Assembly (NCBI GenBank): GCA_025055115.1
Contig: JANWYJ010000064.1
Location: 1-64,000, forward strand
Direction: 5' to 3'
Length of the DNA: 64,000 nt
DNA from: Gemmata sp.
GTDB taxonomy: Bacteria > Planctomycetota > Planctomycetia > Gemmatales > Gemmataceae
Shown piece after piece: positions 1-8,629 of the stretch (its first letter is position 1; the number at the start of each line of letters is the position of its first letter). A model generated the notes under the pieces. It had not been told where the DNA came from. It ran no database searches and worked only from the letters and a program-made list of their open reading frames with translations. Made by a program: the position numbers and the translations under genes.

Positions 1-33
1 AGCCAATAGAATTTTCCGAAAAAATGGAATTTG

Positions 34-1281
34 TCAGAATTGCAGGTTCATACCCTGGAGACGGGCGACGGTTTCGGCCATCAGTGCGTCTTCTTCCGCT
101 TCGTTTTGGGCCATGTAGGTGACCGAGAAGCGGAGATACGGCCCCGCGTCGTCCCACGGCACGCAACAGACGCTCTGTTCGTGGATCAGGTACTGCGAGG
201 CTTCTTCCGCGGTGGCGAAGGTGCGGTTACCAGCGGCTTTGGGGGCTTTTGTGTAGAGGAAATACGTTCCTCCCGGCATCTCGCACTGGAAACCGACCTG
301 TTTCAGCGCCGCTACCAGCTTCGCCAGTCGCCGCTGGTACTTGGCGCGAATGCGCTGCGGAATCTCGGGGGTTCGCAATGCCAGCGCCGCGGCGTGCTGA
401 ATGGCCATGAACTGACCGGAATCGCTATTGTCTTTCACGTCGGCGTAGGCTTGCACGATCTTCGGATGGCCGCAGACAAAACCGAGTCGCCAACCGATCA
501 TGTCGAAACCTTTGGACATTGAATGCACTTCGACGCCCACGTCTTTGGCTCCATCCACTTGCAAGAAACTGAGCGGTTCGCCGTTGTAGGTCAGCAGAAT
601 GTGAGCTGCATCTTGGACGATGATGATGCGGTTGGTATGAGCGAATTCGACAACGCGCTTGTAGAAATCTTTGGTAGCAACCGCGCCGGTGGGGGAGTTG
701 GGGTAATTGAGGACCATCATTTTGGCCCGTTGCCGCACTTCCGCCGGAATGGCATCAAGATCGGGGAAAAAGCCGTTCTTCTCCAGAAGGGGCAGCTTGA
801 CGACTTCGCCGCCCAGATAGCGGGTCCAGGTGCCGGCTACCGGATAGCCGGGTACCGTCATCAGTGTGATGTCGCCGGGGTTAATGAACACCGCCGGCAG
901 CATCGCGTAGGCTGGTTTGCTGCCGATGCAGTGGCAGATTTCCGTCACTGGGTCGAGCCGGACACCGAACTGCCGTTGCATGAACTCGGCGGCGGCATCT
1001 TTGTAGTTCTGAATTCCGTTGTCGGCATAGCCGCGGTTTTCGATTTTGTTGGCTTCGCGAGCCAGCGCTTGGCGGATGCGCTCGTCGGCCATGTCGTCGT
1101 TTTCCCCGATGCCGAAGTCGAGGAGTTTGCGTTCGGGGTGTTCAGCCAGTGCTTTCCGCTTGGCGCGTTTGATCTTTTCGAACTTGTAAATCTCCGTTCC
1201 TTTGCCGTAGTTGGCGCCGCCGATGCGATCCGCAAACAGCGATTGGAACCAAGGATCAGCGGGGGGGGCAGAGTCGGCCAT
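34..1281 (-). CDS. dapL: LL-diaminopimelate aminotransferase (DapL)
   Basis: Class I/II PLP-dependent aminotransferase of 415 aa, the usual DapL length. DapL converts tetrahydrodipicolinate directly to LL-2,6-diaminopimelate using glutamate, a lysine and cell-wall precursor route known in Planctomycetes, Chlamydiae and plants; it acts in the cytosol. Visible family motifs are the N-terminal segment GANYGKGTEIYKFEKIK, the substrate region NYPNSPTGA, QDAAH for the cofactor aspartate, and SMSKGFDMIGWRLGF, which holds the Schiff-base lysine. The ORF track starts at 1482, but the extra 67 residues are low-quality sequence and overlap the upstream gene. I start at the ATG of MADSAPPADPW, which has GGGAG about 10 nt upstream. 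The start overlaps the 3' end of the upstream gene by 26 bp, suggesting co-transcription. The related aminotransferases ArgD and AspC are less likely given the motif set. Confidence 0.9.
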   Translation of the reverse strand: MADSAPPADPWFQSLFADRIGGANYGKGTEIYKFEKIKRAKRKALAEHPERKLLDFGIGENDDMADERIRQALAREANKIENRGYADNGIQNYKDAAAEFMQRQFGVRLDPVTEICHCIGSKPAYAMLPAVFINPGDITLMTVPGYPVAGTWTRYLGGEVVKLPLLEKNGFFPDLDAIPAEVRQRAKMMVLNYPNSPTGAVATKDFYKRVVEFAHTNRIIIVQDAAHILLTYNGEPLSFLQVDGAKDVGVEVHSMSKGFDMIGWRLGFVCGHPKIVQAYADVKDNSDSGQFMAIQHAAALALRTPEIPQRIRAKYQRRLAKLVAALKQVGFQCEMPGGTYFLYTKAPKAAGNRTFATAEEASQYLIHEQSVCCVPWDDAGPYLRFSVTYMAQNEAEEDALMAETVARLQGMNLQF

Positions 1282-2371
1282 GATGCGGAACTCCCAACAG
1301 TAGGAATGCCGATGTTTTAGCGAACCGGCCGGCAAAGCCCACCGGGGCGATGGACTCTCGGATGGTAGCCGTTTCACCGTGGTTGCCCGTGGCCGGAGCC
1401 GAGAGAAGGTCGTTGGTCGGCGAGCTGTTGACCTCATGGCCTGATCGTGAATGACTCGCTGCTGCGGAACCAAAGTGGGCATCCCAGGTGCCCAGGAGTT
1501 GACAGAGTTGGGCGGTGGTGAGCGCCTGGCCGTAGTACACGTCGAAGGAGGGGGCTTTTTGCCCGATGGCGTAGTTGGCGAGGTAACGGGTCAATGCCGT
1601 TGGTGACACACCGGTCAGCGCGCGGATGTCTGCAACGGTCCGGCCTTGGCGATGGAGCGCCAGGACGAGCTGCACCTTCCCCTTCGGAATGGTCGCCGGT
1701 TCGGTCAGATACCGATAGGGCCGCCCGATGAACTCCGGTGCCCAGGTCGTCATCCGTTGGAGCGATAATCCGACCCGCGCGGTGGTGTAGAGAGGGGCAG
1801 TGCGTGGAGATACCGCGGCCACGAGGTGGAGGGGGGAATGGCGGTCGGTGATGGTGTGTACACTGAGGTTGTGATCGAGTTTGGCGACACTTCCGGCCTG
1901 TGTTTGGGCCAACAGATGATCGACGACGAGGGATGGACCGGCAATCACAGTGCCCGCGGGGGTGACGAGGCTGCGGATTAGAAGGCCCAAGTACGCGGTA
2001 CCATCGCCCAAGGTCAGGTCCAGACCTTGGAAGGAGCCGCCGCGGTAACCGCCACGGCTACGGTGGAAATACCAGCGGCCGAATTCGCGCTGGCGCGGGT
2101 CGCAGTGCGTGAAAGGATCGGGATGGTGGGGGGCTGTATAGTACACCTCCACTTCGGCCAGACGATGGCGTTGACCGGCGACCATAAAATCGGTGCGGTT
2201 CAGCAGATGCTCGGCGAGAGCGGCCAACGCCGCGGCGAAATCCGTCTCAGCGCTCCAATGAACCGCCTGTTGAGCGATCGTCAGGAAGGACAAGTCTTGG
2301 CACGGCCAGCCTGCCGACTCATGGCATGTTGGCTCGTGCCGGTCGGTTTTCTGACAGCCTGAGGTAGTCAT
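1256..2371 (-). CDS. Putative 3-methyladenine DNA glycosylase-like protein
   Basis: A 371-aa ORF whose ATG overlaps the stop of the upstream Hsp70 gene as ATGA, so translation is probably coupled; no good Shine-Dalgarno is seen. The core (about residues 40-150) reads LAEVEVYY, DPFTHCDP, GRWYFHRSRG, FQGLDLTLGDG and LGLLIRSL. The order and spacing recall methylpurine-DNA glycosylases (acidic ExEAY, DPxSH, aromatic YVY stretch, LIRA), which excise alkylated purines. That assignment is my inference from faint resemblance, not a firm match. Near residue 260 the stretch GRTVADIRALTGVSPTAL looks like a helix-turn-helix. The last 80 residues are low complexity and may be run-through sequence. Coupling of a possible DNA-repair enzyme to an Hsp70 is unexplained. 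Confidence 0.55.
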   Translation of the reverse strand: MTTSGCQKTDRHEPTCHESAGWPCQDLSFLTIAQQAVHWSAETDFAAALAALAEHLLNRTDFMVAGQRHRLAEVEVYYTAPHHPDPFTHCDPRQREFGRWYFHRSRGGYRGGSFQGLDLTLGDGTAYLGLLIRSLVTPAGTVIAGPSLVVDHLLAQTQAGSVAKLDHNLSVHTITDRHSPLHLVAAVSPRTAPLYTTARVGLSLQRMTTWAPEFIGRPYRYLTEPATIPKGKVQLVLALHRQGRTVADIRALTGVSPTALTRYLANYAIGQKAPSFDVYYGQALTTAQLCQLLGTWDAHFGSAAASHSRSGHEVNSSPTNDLLSAPATGNHGETATIRESIAPVGFAGRFAKTSAFLLLGVPHHGRLCPPR

Positions 2372-3900
2372 TGCACGGAGAGCAAGCGCACCCATTGTGT
2401 GGCGTGGGCCAACTCCTCGTCGGACAAGCCACCGGGGCGGTGGATGGTGACGCTGGCCGCGCGGCCACTGGTTTGGTCGGTCGCCGTCACTTCGATGCGG
2501 CCATTCGCCGCGACACCGCAATGCACGCGCACCGGGGAACCTTTGGGCAACTGCGGTGGTAAGCCTTCAATCCAACATTCGCCGACCGCGATACAGGCTT
2601 CTGCGGGCAAGGCCTCACCTTGGAGAATCTGCACGCGCACGCGGGATTGGTTGTCGGTCACGGTGTAGTAGACCCGTTCGGCCACCGCGGGCAGGGGCGT
2701 GTTTTTGGGAATGAGTTTGTCGTTGATGCGTTCGTGACCGCGACGAACCGCCACACCGAGGCTGTGGGCGTTGACGTTGATCTCGATCACCTCGGCCAAC
2801 TGTGGTCCAATCGCCCGGCGCAGCTTCTCCGTGGGTGTGGTTTCAATGCGAATGCCGGCATGCAGGGCCGCCCCGCGGGCGACCACTTCGCTGACGGCCA
2901 GGCTATGGTCGGCGCGTCGCCCGGTCAGCTCGTAGAGCATGCGGGCGCAGGCGGGCATGTGTGTACTGCCGCCCACGAGTAACACTTTGCTGACGTCGTC
3001 CCATGTCAGTTGGGTTTGCTTGAGAAGTTGCTGCGTGGTGAGGCGGGTGCGGGTCATCAGGTCGCGGGTGATCGCTTCAAATTCGGGGCGGGGAATGGGG
3101 TAGGTGGATTTGCGCCCGGCATGGGCGACAGTCAGCGTGGCGTGTTCGAGTTTGCTGAGGGCGCGTTTTGTGCGTTCGGCGGCGGCGTACAGTCCGGCCA
3201 GGGATTGGGGGTCGAGGCGTGGATCCTCGCCGTATTCACGAAGGAATTTGTCCGCGCCCCAGTTCACCAGGCGTTCATCCCAATCGCGGCCCCCCAGGCG
3301 GACATCCCCTTCAATCGCCAACACCTGAAATCGCTGTGGACTGAGCTTCACCAGCGTGACGTCGAAAGTCCCGCCCCCCAGGTCGTACACCAGCACGGTT
3401 TCCGTCTGCGCGATGCGGTCGCCGCTTTGCAGGGCATACGCCAGTGCCGCCGCCGAGGGTTCATCGAGAATGTCGATGACGTTCAAACCGGCGATCCGGC
3501 CTGCGTCCATGGTGGCCTTCCGCCGCGTGTCGTCGAAGTAGGCCGGAACAGTGATCACACAACCATCAATGGGGCCGAGTTGGGCTTCCGCATCCTGCGC
3601 GAGTTTTTTGAGGATGATCGCCGAGAGGACCTCGGGCCGGAACGATCGACCCGCGATCGGGCGGCCATAGTCCGGCTGCCCCATCCGTCGCTTCACCAGC
3701 GTGGCGACTCGGTCGGGCTGTTCAAGTTCCAAATCGAGTGCGGCTTGCCCGACTACGGCCGAACCATCGGGAGCCAGATACACCGCGGAGGGAGTGAGGA
3801 TTTCACCATCGCGATTGGGGACGGTGAAGGGGCGGCCCCGGTCGTCCAACGCCGCCACAGCGCTGTAGGTTGTGCCCAAATCGATACCAATGATCGCCAT
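2368..3900 (-). CDS. Short Hsp70/DnaK-like chaperone
   Basis: A 510-aa Hsp70 family protein, clearly shorter than true DnaK (about 610-640 aa). The nucleotide-binding domain is complete: phosphate loop 1 IGIDLGTTYSAVA at the N-terminus, VPAYFDDTRRKATMDAG, DEPSAAALAYAL, phosphate loop 2 YDLGGGTFDVTL, and the adenosine motif LLVGGSTHMP. A reduced beta-sandwich substrate domain follows (about residues 370-500) and the helical lid is missing or vestigial. ATP-driven peptide binding is inferred from the family. No dnaJ or grpE lies nearby, so it is not the housekeeping dnaK operon. The start is the ATG of MAIIGIDLGTT, exactly at the conserved N-terminus. It is divergent from the arginase-like gene across a leader packed with a repeated 15-33 bp sequence. 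Confidence 0.88.
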   Translation of the reverse strand: MAIIGIDLGTTYSAVAALDDRGRPFTVPNRDGEILTPSAVYLAPDGSAVVGQAALDLELEQPDRVATLVKRRMGQPDYGRPIAGRSFRPEVLSAIILKKLAQDAEAQLGPIDGCVITVPAYFDDTRRKATMDAGRIAGLNVIDILDEPSAAALAYALQSGDRIAQTETVLVYDLGGGTFDVTLVKLSPQRFQVLAIEGDVRLGGRDWDERLVNWGADKFLREYGEDPRLDPQSLAGLYAAAERTKRALSKLEHATLTVAHAGRKSTYPIPRPEFEAITRDLMTRTRLTTQQLLKQTQLTWDDVSKVLLVGGSTHMPACARMLYELTGRRADHSLAVSEVVARGAALHAGIRIETTPTEKLRRAIGPQLAEVIEINVNAHSLGVAVRRGHERINDKLIPKNTPLPAVAERVYYTVTDNQSRVRVQILQGEALPAEACIAVGECWIEGLPPQLPKGSPVRVHCGVAANGRIEVTATDQTSGRAASVTIHRPGGLSDEELAHATQWVRLLSVQ

Positions 3901-3954
3901 AAGCCATTCGTGCTATGGGGAGAAGACCCGACCAAACCGCACCGCTTCTCTTAG

Positions 3955-4054
3955 TGATTGTACCGCGTCTACTGATTGTACCGCGTCCTGGTTGTACCGC
4001 GTCAGCCGATAGGCCAGCGTCCTGATTGTACCGCGTCAGCCGGTAGGCCAGCGC
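3955..4054. repeat. Four-copy direct repeat in a divergent promoter region
   Basis: The core TGATTGTACCGCGTC occurs at 3955-3969 and 3973-3987. It returns slightly altered at 3990-4003 and again at 4023-4037. The last two copies are longer (about 30 bp), sharing CAGCCG(A/G)TAGGCCAGCG. It sits between the divergent Hsp70-like and arginase-like genes, in both 5' leaders. It could be a binding-site array, but it also fits the micro-duplication pattern seen throughout the window, which I think is more likely. Confidence 0.85.
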
Positions 4055-4124
4055 CACAATACGATAAGCTCGGTTCCTTCCCCGAGCAGAGTGGGTTCCA
4101 CGCGTCATTCCCGGAGGCGGCTGT

Positions 4125-4934
4125 ATGCGTGTCGTGGTCTTCCCTTTTGATCTCTTCGGCAGCGCCGGGACGGGGGCCGGGGCGAAACTTTTGGCCGACA
4201 CGATTCACGAAATCCTCGACGACACCGAGCAGGAAAGCCGCCCCTGCCGCGCTGAGGTCCTCCGGGGCCAAGTGCAGCTGAAGGAACTGGCCTTCGATAC
4301 GCCCGCGGCGGTCGCGCAGTGGCGGTTGCGGGGTCGTGCGGCTGCGCGGCAGGCTTTGCGCTGGGGCGAATTCGTGTTGTGGCTGGGGGGTAATCACCTG
4401 GCTGTACTCCCGCTTTTGGAAGAACTGGCCCCCGACACACTCGTCTTTCAATTCGACGCCCATCTCGACGTTTATCGCTTCCACGACACCATCGCGGAAC
4501 TCTCCCACGGCAACTACCTCCAACATTTCGATGGACCCCGGCCACGCCTGATCAACGTCGGCCATCGCGACTTGTTCCTCACCGCCGCGGAGATTCAGCA
4601 GACCTTTGAAGCGGTTTACCCCGCCTGGCAGGTGGCCTGCGATCCGCAGCGCGTCGCTGGCGAACTGCAAGCGAAAGCGCATGCGGCGACGCGTGTCTGG
4701 ATCGACCTCGACTGCGACGCTTTCGATCCCAGCGTGATGCCCGCGGTGGCCGAACCGCTGCCTTTCGGATTACTCGCACCGGTGTTTCTGACACTTTTTG
4801 AGGCCATCTGGAATGGCCCCGTGATCGGCCTTTCCATCAGCGAATTCGACCCCGGGCGAGATTGGCGCGACACTAGCCTCCAGCTGCTCGGCTGGCTGGT
4901 CGAATACACTCTCCTCAAAGCAGCCGAACGCTGA
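4125..4934 (+). CDS. Arginase/agmatinase/formimidoylglutamase-family ureohydrolase
   Basis: A 269-aa protein with the binuclear manganese signatures of ureohydrolases in order: GGNH (GGDH in most members) near residue 90, FQFDAHLDVY (the DAHxD metal motif) near 110, and WIDLDCDAFDPSVMPA (SxDxDxxDP) near 190, then ISEFDP near 240. Enzymes of this family hydrolyse guanidino or formimino groups and release urea or formamide. The true substrate cannot be read from sequence. The GGNH variant and the short length set it apart from classical arginases (about 300 aa). The start ATG follows GGAGGCTGT. A histone-deacetylase-like relative is unlikely because the ureohydrolase metal motifs are all present. 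Confidence 0.78.
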   Translation: MRVVVFPFDLFGSAGTGAGAKLLADTIHEILDDTEQESRPCRAEVLRGQVQLKELAFDTPAAVAQWRLRGRAAARQALRWGEFVLWLGGNHLAVLPLLEELAPDTLVFQFDAHLDVYRFHDTIAELSHGNYLQHFDGPRPRLINVGHRDLFLTAAEIQQTFEAVYPAWQVACDPQRVAGELQAKAHAATRVWIDLDCDAFDPSVMPAVAEPLPFGLLAPVFLTLFEAIWNGPVIGLSISEFDPGRDWRDTSLQLLGWLVEYTLLKAAER

Positions 4935-5077
4935 TCGGCGGCAGCACCACGACGGCCCAGCGTGGGTTTCCACATTCCCATTAGCCGCTGCAGTGCAACT
5001 TTTGCCCCGGTTCGTTCGTCGGATAAGTGGAGACGCTAGACTCCGGTGACGAAAGGGAGCCGAGGGGAGGTGGAACC

Positions 5078-5635
5078 ATGCGCATCGCCGTTGCCCTGGC
5101 CGTGTTGTGGTTAGCCCCGGTCGGGGCGGCCGACAGCAACCGGCAATTGAAGGTCCTGAGCCATCGCGGCCTGCCGACCATTGAGAAAGTCGTTGTGTAT
5201 CAAACGAAAAACAACCAACGCGAAACGGTCGGTGAATTCACCCAATTCGCGCAACCATTACTGTTGATGGGGGAAGGACCATTCGAGGTGTGGGTGAAAC
5301 CGTCCGGTGGCATGGCGGTCCGAATCGCCGAGAAGCTGACGGTGGCTGCGGGGACCACGCACGAACTGAAACTGGGCGACCTGCTGGGAACGATTGAAGT
5401 CGTTGGCGACGACTTTCCGCGTGCCGAGCGGATCGTCATTACGGCCCTGCGCGATCCTGGCCCTGGCGAAAAAGGCCATGTGCCGCTTCAGAGTGCAACG
5501 GAATATCGCGTGCCGATGTGTGTTCCCCCCGGGATGTACGAAGTGTGGGTGGTGCCAGCCAATGGGGCCAAAGCGCAGCGGGTGGAAGACAACGTTCGCG
5601 TGCAGGCGGGGCGGAATGTCCGAGTCGGTGGCTGA
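5078..5635 (+). CDS. Secreted protein with two similar beta-rich halves, function unknown
   Basis: 185 aa beginning with a clear Sec signal peptide (MRIAVALAVLWLAPVGAAD). The ATG at 5078 is chosen because the signal peptide starts there and GAGGGGAGGTGG lies just upstream; the longer ORF start at 5027 only adds charged residues. The mature part appears internally duplicated: GPFEVWVKPSGG in the first half aligns with GMYEVWVVPANG in the second, each followed by a basic stretch ending in a short beta strand. I do not recognise the family; the pattern suggests two small beta-sandwich domains outside the cytoplasm. It converges on the following Hsp70 gene. Confidence 0.72.
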   Translation: MRIAVALAVLWLAPVGAADSNRQLKVLSHRGLPTIEKVVVYQTKNNQRETVGEFTQFAQPLLLMGEGPFEVWVKPSGGMAVRIAEKLTVAAGTTHELKLGDLLGTIEVVGDDFPRAERIVITALRDPGPGEKGHVPLQSATEYRVPMCVPPGMYEVWVVPANGAKAQRVEDNVRVQAGRNVRVGG

Positions 5636-5733
5636 GCTTGGCGCTGCTGGTCACACCGCACGAGGCCCTGCGGGTTCGCCGTCACGGGTTGGGTTGTGGT
5701 GTTCCGGTGGTTGGGCCACAACCTCCTGGGCGT

Positions 5734-8601
5734 TCAGCTGGCGGACAGGCGCAGCCCAATGGGCAGGCTTTCGCCGAACAGTTGGGATTGTTCGTCGCTG
5801 GCGGGGGCCACCACTTCTTCGACCATGCGTTTCCAGGCGCCGGGGCATGCGTGGCTACGCAAAACGCCCAACACGCGATAGCGTGTCGTATCGCTGACAT
5901 CGACCGCACGCCAGCCGCTGAGTCGCGCCAATTGTGACAGGCAAAACAACCAACCATTCTTTTCGCTCTCGTTGCCCGGTACAAACGGAAGCAGTTCCGC
6001 AATCCATTGTTCGACAATCTCGGGATGAACGACCGTGTTCAACGGCCCATACAGTTGCACGCGTGCGCCCAAGCGGGTGAGCGACCAGAACGCATAGGTC
6101 GGCACAGGAGATTGCTTGCAATCGCGCAGTACCGCGCTGCCCAGTGATTCTTTGGTTTTGGCATCGAGCCGTTCCAAACTGGCGGCGGCCCGCCACATCT
6201 CGGCGAATTCATTTGCGGCAGGCCGGGCGTATTGTTTCCCTTTCACGGGGAGAAGTGCGGGCTTGAGTCGTGTGAAGAGTTGTTGCTGCAATGCGGTGTT
6301 CAACCCGCCGCAGACCCGCCGCCACATGATCCAATAATCCGCTCCGCCTTCGGGTACAATCGGTCCTTTCTTAGTGGTGGTGGTGCTACTGGCGGCGGCG
6401 GTGATCAGCTTCCACAACGATTCGACGCGGTAACGATCGAGCGGATCACCAAAGCCCGGACGCAGGACAAACCCGGTGAGGTTGTACCATCGGGCCAGAT
6501 GCTGCGGGGATTGGCTGCGACCGCTGGCATTCTCTTCGAGAAACTCCCACAAGCGACGGCACAAACCGGTGGGCCAATCAGTTCGTGCTGCTTCCAGGAC
6601 GGCTTCGAGCCGTTTGGGCAGCTCGGCGGGGGTTGGTGGTGTTGCACCGGCAGGCCGTGGGGCGCTCGCGAAGACTTGCCGGATCAATTCCCCCGCTGCC
6701 TGCACTTTCTCTTCGGGGAAAACGTCGATCACGGTGGCTTTGTTCGGATCACTCTCCAGGTTTTCCTGGGTGGGTTCGCGCAGCACATCGCGAACGTTGA
6801 ATTCCAGCCGCCAACGGTTGCCTTCCTTCGCTTCGCAATACAGTTCGAGCGTTCCGATTTCCGTACACTTGGCGGCCAGTGTGACGGGAACATGCTTGAC
6901 CCCGGTACGTTTCCCACCGCGCAAGATCGTGTGCAAAGGCGGCAGGCGCAACAGCGATTGCTCCGGCAGCCGCAGCAGTTGCCCGGGTTTATCGTCGCCG
7001 CGGACCGTGGAGCTGTACAGCGGGAAAAGAACCGGCTGACCCAGGGCGAGTTGCAACACGGGTTCGGGCATGCGCACTTCATCACCCTCTTGCATGCGCC
7101 GCGGCACAACACACAACACCGGAAGGCTGTGGGCATGGCTGCCGCGTCCGGGGGTGTCGGTTTCGATCGCGATGTAGTAGGAGCGGGGAATTCCGCCCCC
7201 GATGCGTCGGCCGCCCGAGTGCTTCAACCACGCGAAGTAAGCGGCCCCCCACGATACGGCCAGATCGAGCGATGGACTGGTCAGAATCAATGGCTCCCAA
7301 CGCTTTGGGGGGGTGGTGAACCACGGACGCATCACGTCGATCACTCGTTGGCGTAGCACTTCGGGCTGAAAGACACCGCCGTTGAAGAGGATGGCATCGA
7401 TGGTATCGGAGCGTGGCGCAGCTGCCGATGGCGAATCGTTCTGAAAATCGTGCAGGTGCTGGCGCACGAATGCGGCCAGATGCTTCGTGATGGCCGGATC
7501 GGCCACATACGGCAAGCCCATCTCTTGCAGCCCCACGCGGGCAGTGCGGCTGGGTTCGGCATCACGGGGAACCAGTGGGAAAAAGCCTTCAAAAATCGTT
7601 TGCCGCACCTCGTCGGGTTTGAGGTTGACGGAGACCGTACCGCCGACCACCGCGCGGCCTTTGCCCATGACCGTGACCGGGTAACTCGGTGGCGGCGGGT
7701 TGGCCAAGAGGGCTTCCTTCGCGGCCCGACACGCTTGGACCAAAGCCCCGAACTGAGCAGCATCGAGCCGGCCACCGGGCAGTTTGGTTTCCACGGCCTT
7801 GGCCAAGGCGAGGTCCATATTGTCGCCACCCAGCAGCAGGTGATCGCCGACCGCATCGCGTAGGAACGTCAGTTCCCCTTGCTCTTCCCCAGCCCGAATG
7901 AGGCTGAAGTCGCTGGTTCCCCCACCGACATCAACAACCAAGCAGCGCATGCCGGGCCGGAGCTGCGCAGCCTCTTGCGGGGAGTGCGTGCCCAGCCACG
8001 CATAGAATGCGGCTTGCGGTTCTTCGAGCAGCGTGACGTTCTTCAAGCCGGCGAGTCGGGCGGCCTCCGCGGTCAGATTGCGAGCCACATCGTCGAACGA
8101 CGCCGGGACGGTGACGACCACTTCTTGCGTTTCGAGAAAATCGGTGGGTTGGCGTCCGGGGGCGTGATTCCACGCCTGGACAATGTGCTTGAGAAACTTG
8201 GCACTCACTTCCAACGGCGAAAGTCGTGGCACATCGGGCGGTGCCGACCACGGCAGAAGCGGCGCTGTACGGTCGACCCCGGGGTGGCACAGCCACGATT
8301 TGGCGCTGGATACTTGCCGGCCCGGTACTTTCGCCCCGTGGTTCCGGGCAAACAAGCCGACGGTGTCGGGCGGATTCTTCTCCCACGGCAAATCGATCGC
8401 CCCCGGCGGCAGATCATGCGGCCCCGGGATATACAGAAACGAAGGCAGTAAGTCGAGTTCTTGCACTTGCCCGGCGGCGACAACTTGCGGAATCTTGAAG
8501 GTATGCAGTTTCGGCCCACCGGCGCTGCGACTGGCGGTATCGACGTAAGCCACGGCGATGTTGGTGGTTCCGAGGTCAATTCCAACGAGGTAACGTGACA
8601 T
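5734..8601 (-). CDS. Large Hsp70-family protein with long C-terminal extension
   Basis: A 955-aa Hsp70-type ATPase. The N-terminal nucleotide-binding domain is recognisable: VGIDLGTTNIAVAYV, VTVPASFDDVARNL, LLEEPQAAFYAWL, VVDVGGGTSDFSLI and FNGGVFQP in place of the usual GGxxR/T loop. A beta-rich middle and a roughly 400-residue helical C-terminus follow that is unlike the DnaK lid. I recall such long bacterial Hsp70s being annotated with a DUF3731-type C-terminal domain, but this needs a profile search. The track ORF starts at 9069, but conserved sequence starts at MSRYLVGIDLG, so I place the start at 8601, only 28 bp from the divergent mfnF start. No co-chaperones are nearby. Client and role are unknown. 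Confidence 0.85.
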   Translation of the reverse strand: MSRYLVGIDLGTTNIAVAYVDTASRSAGGPKLHTFKIPQVVAAGQVQELDLLPSFLYIPGPHDLPPGAIDLPWEKNPPDTVGLFARNHGAKVPGRQVSSAKSWLCHPGVDRTAPLLPWSAPPDVPRLSPLEVSAKFLKHIVQAWNHAPGRQPTDFLETQEVVVTVPASFDDVARNLTAEAARLAGLKNVTLLEEPQAAFYAWLGTHSPQEAAQLRPGMRCLVVDVGGGTSDFSLIRAGEEQGELTFLRDAVGDHLLLGGDNMDLALAKAVETKLPGGRLDAAQFGALVQACRAAKEALLANPPPPSYPVTVMGKGRAVVGGTVSVNLKPDEVRQTIFEGFFPLVPRDAEPSRTARVGLQEMGLPYVADPAITKHLAAFVRQHLHDFQNDSPSAAAPRSDTIDAILFNGGVFQPEVLRQRVIDVMRPWFTTPPKRWEPLILTSPSLDLAVSWGAAYFAWLKHSGGRRIGGGIPRSYYIAIETDTPGRGSHAHSLPVLCVVPRRMQEGDEVRMPEPVLQLALGQPVLFPLYSSTVRGDDKPGQLLRLPEQSLLRLPPLHTILRGGKRTGVKHVPVTLAAKCTEIGTLELYCEAKEGNRWRLEFNVRDVLREPTQENLESDPNKATVIDVFPEEKVQAAGELIRQVFASAPRPAGATPPTPAELPKRLEAVLEAARTDWPTGLCRRLWEFLEENASGRSQSPQHLARWYNLTGFVLRPGFGDPLDRYRVESLWKLITAAASSTTTTKKGPIVPEGGADYWIMWRRVCGGLNTALQQQLFTRLKPALLPVKGKQYARPAANEFAEMWRAAASLERLDAKTKESLGSAVLRDCKQSPVPTYAFWSLTRLGARVQLYGPLNTVVHPEIVEQWIAELLPFVPGNESEKNGWLFCLSQLARLSGWRAVDVSDTTRYRVLGVLRSHACPGAWKRMVEEVVAPASDEQSQLFGESLPIGLRLSAS

Positions 8602-8629
8602 TGGACTCACCGGTAGCGAGCGTGCGGGA

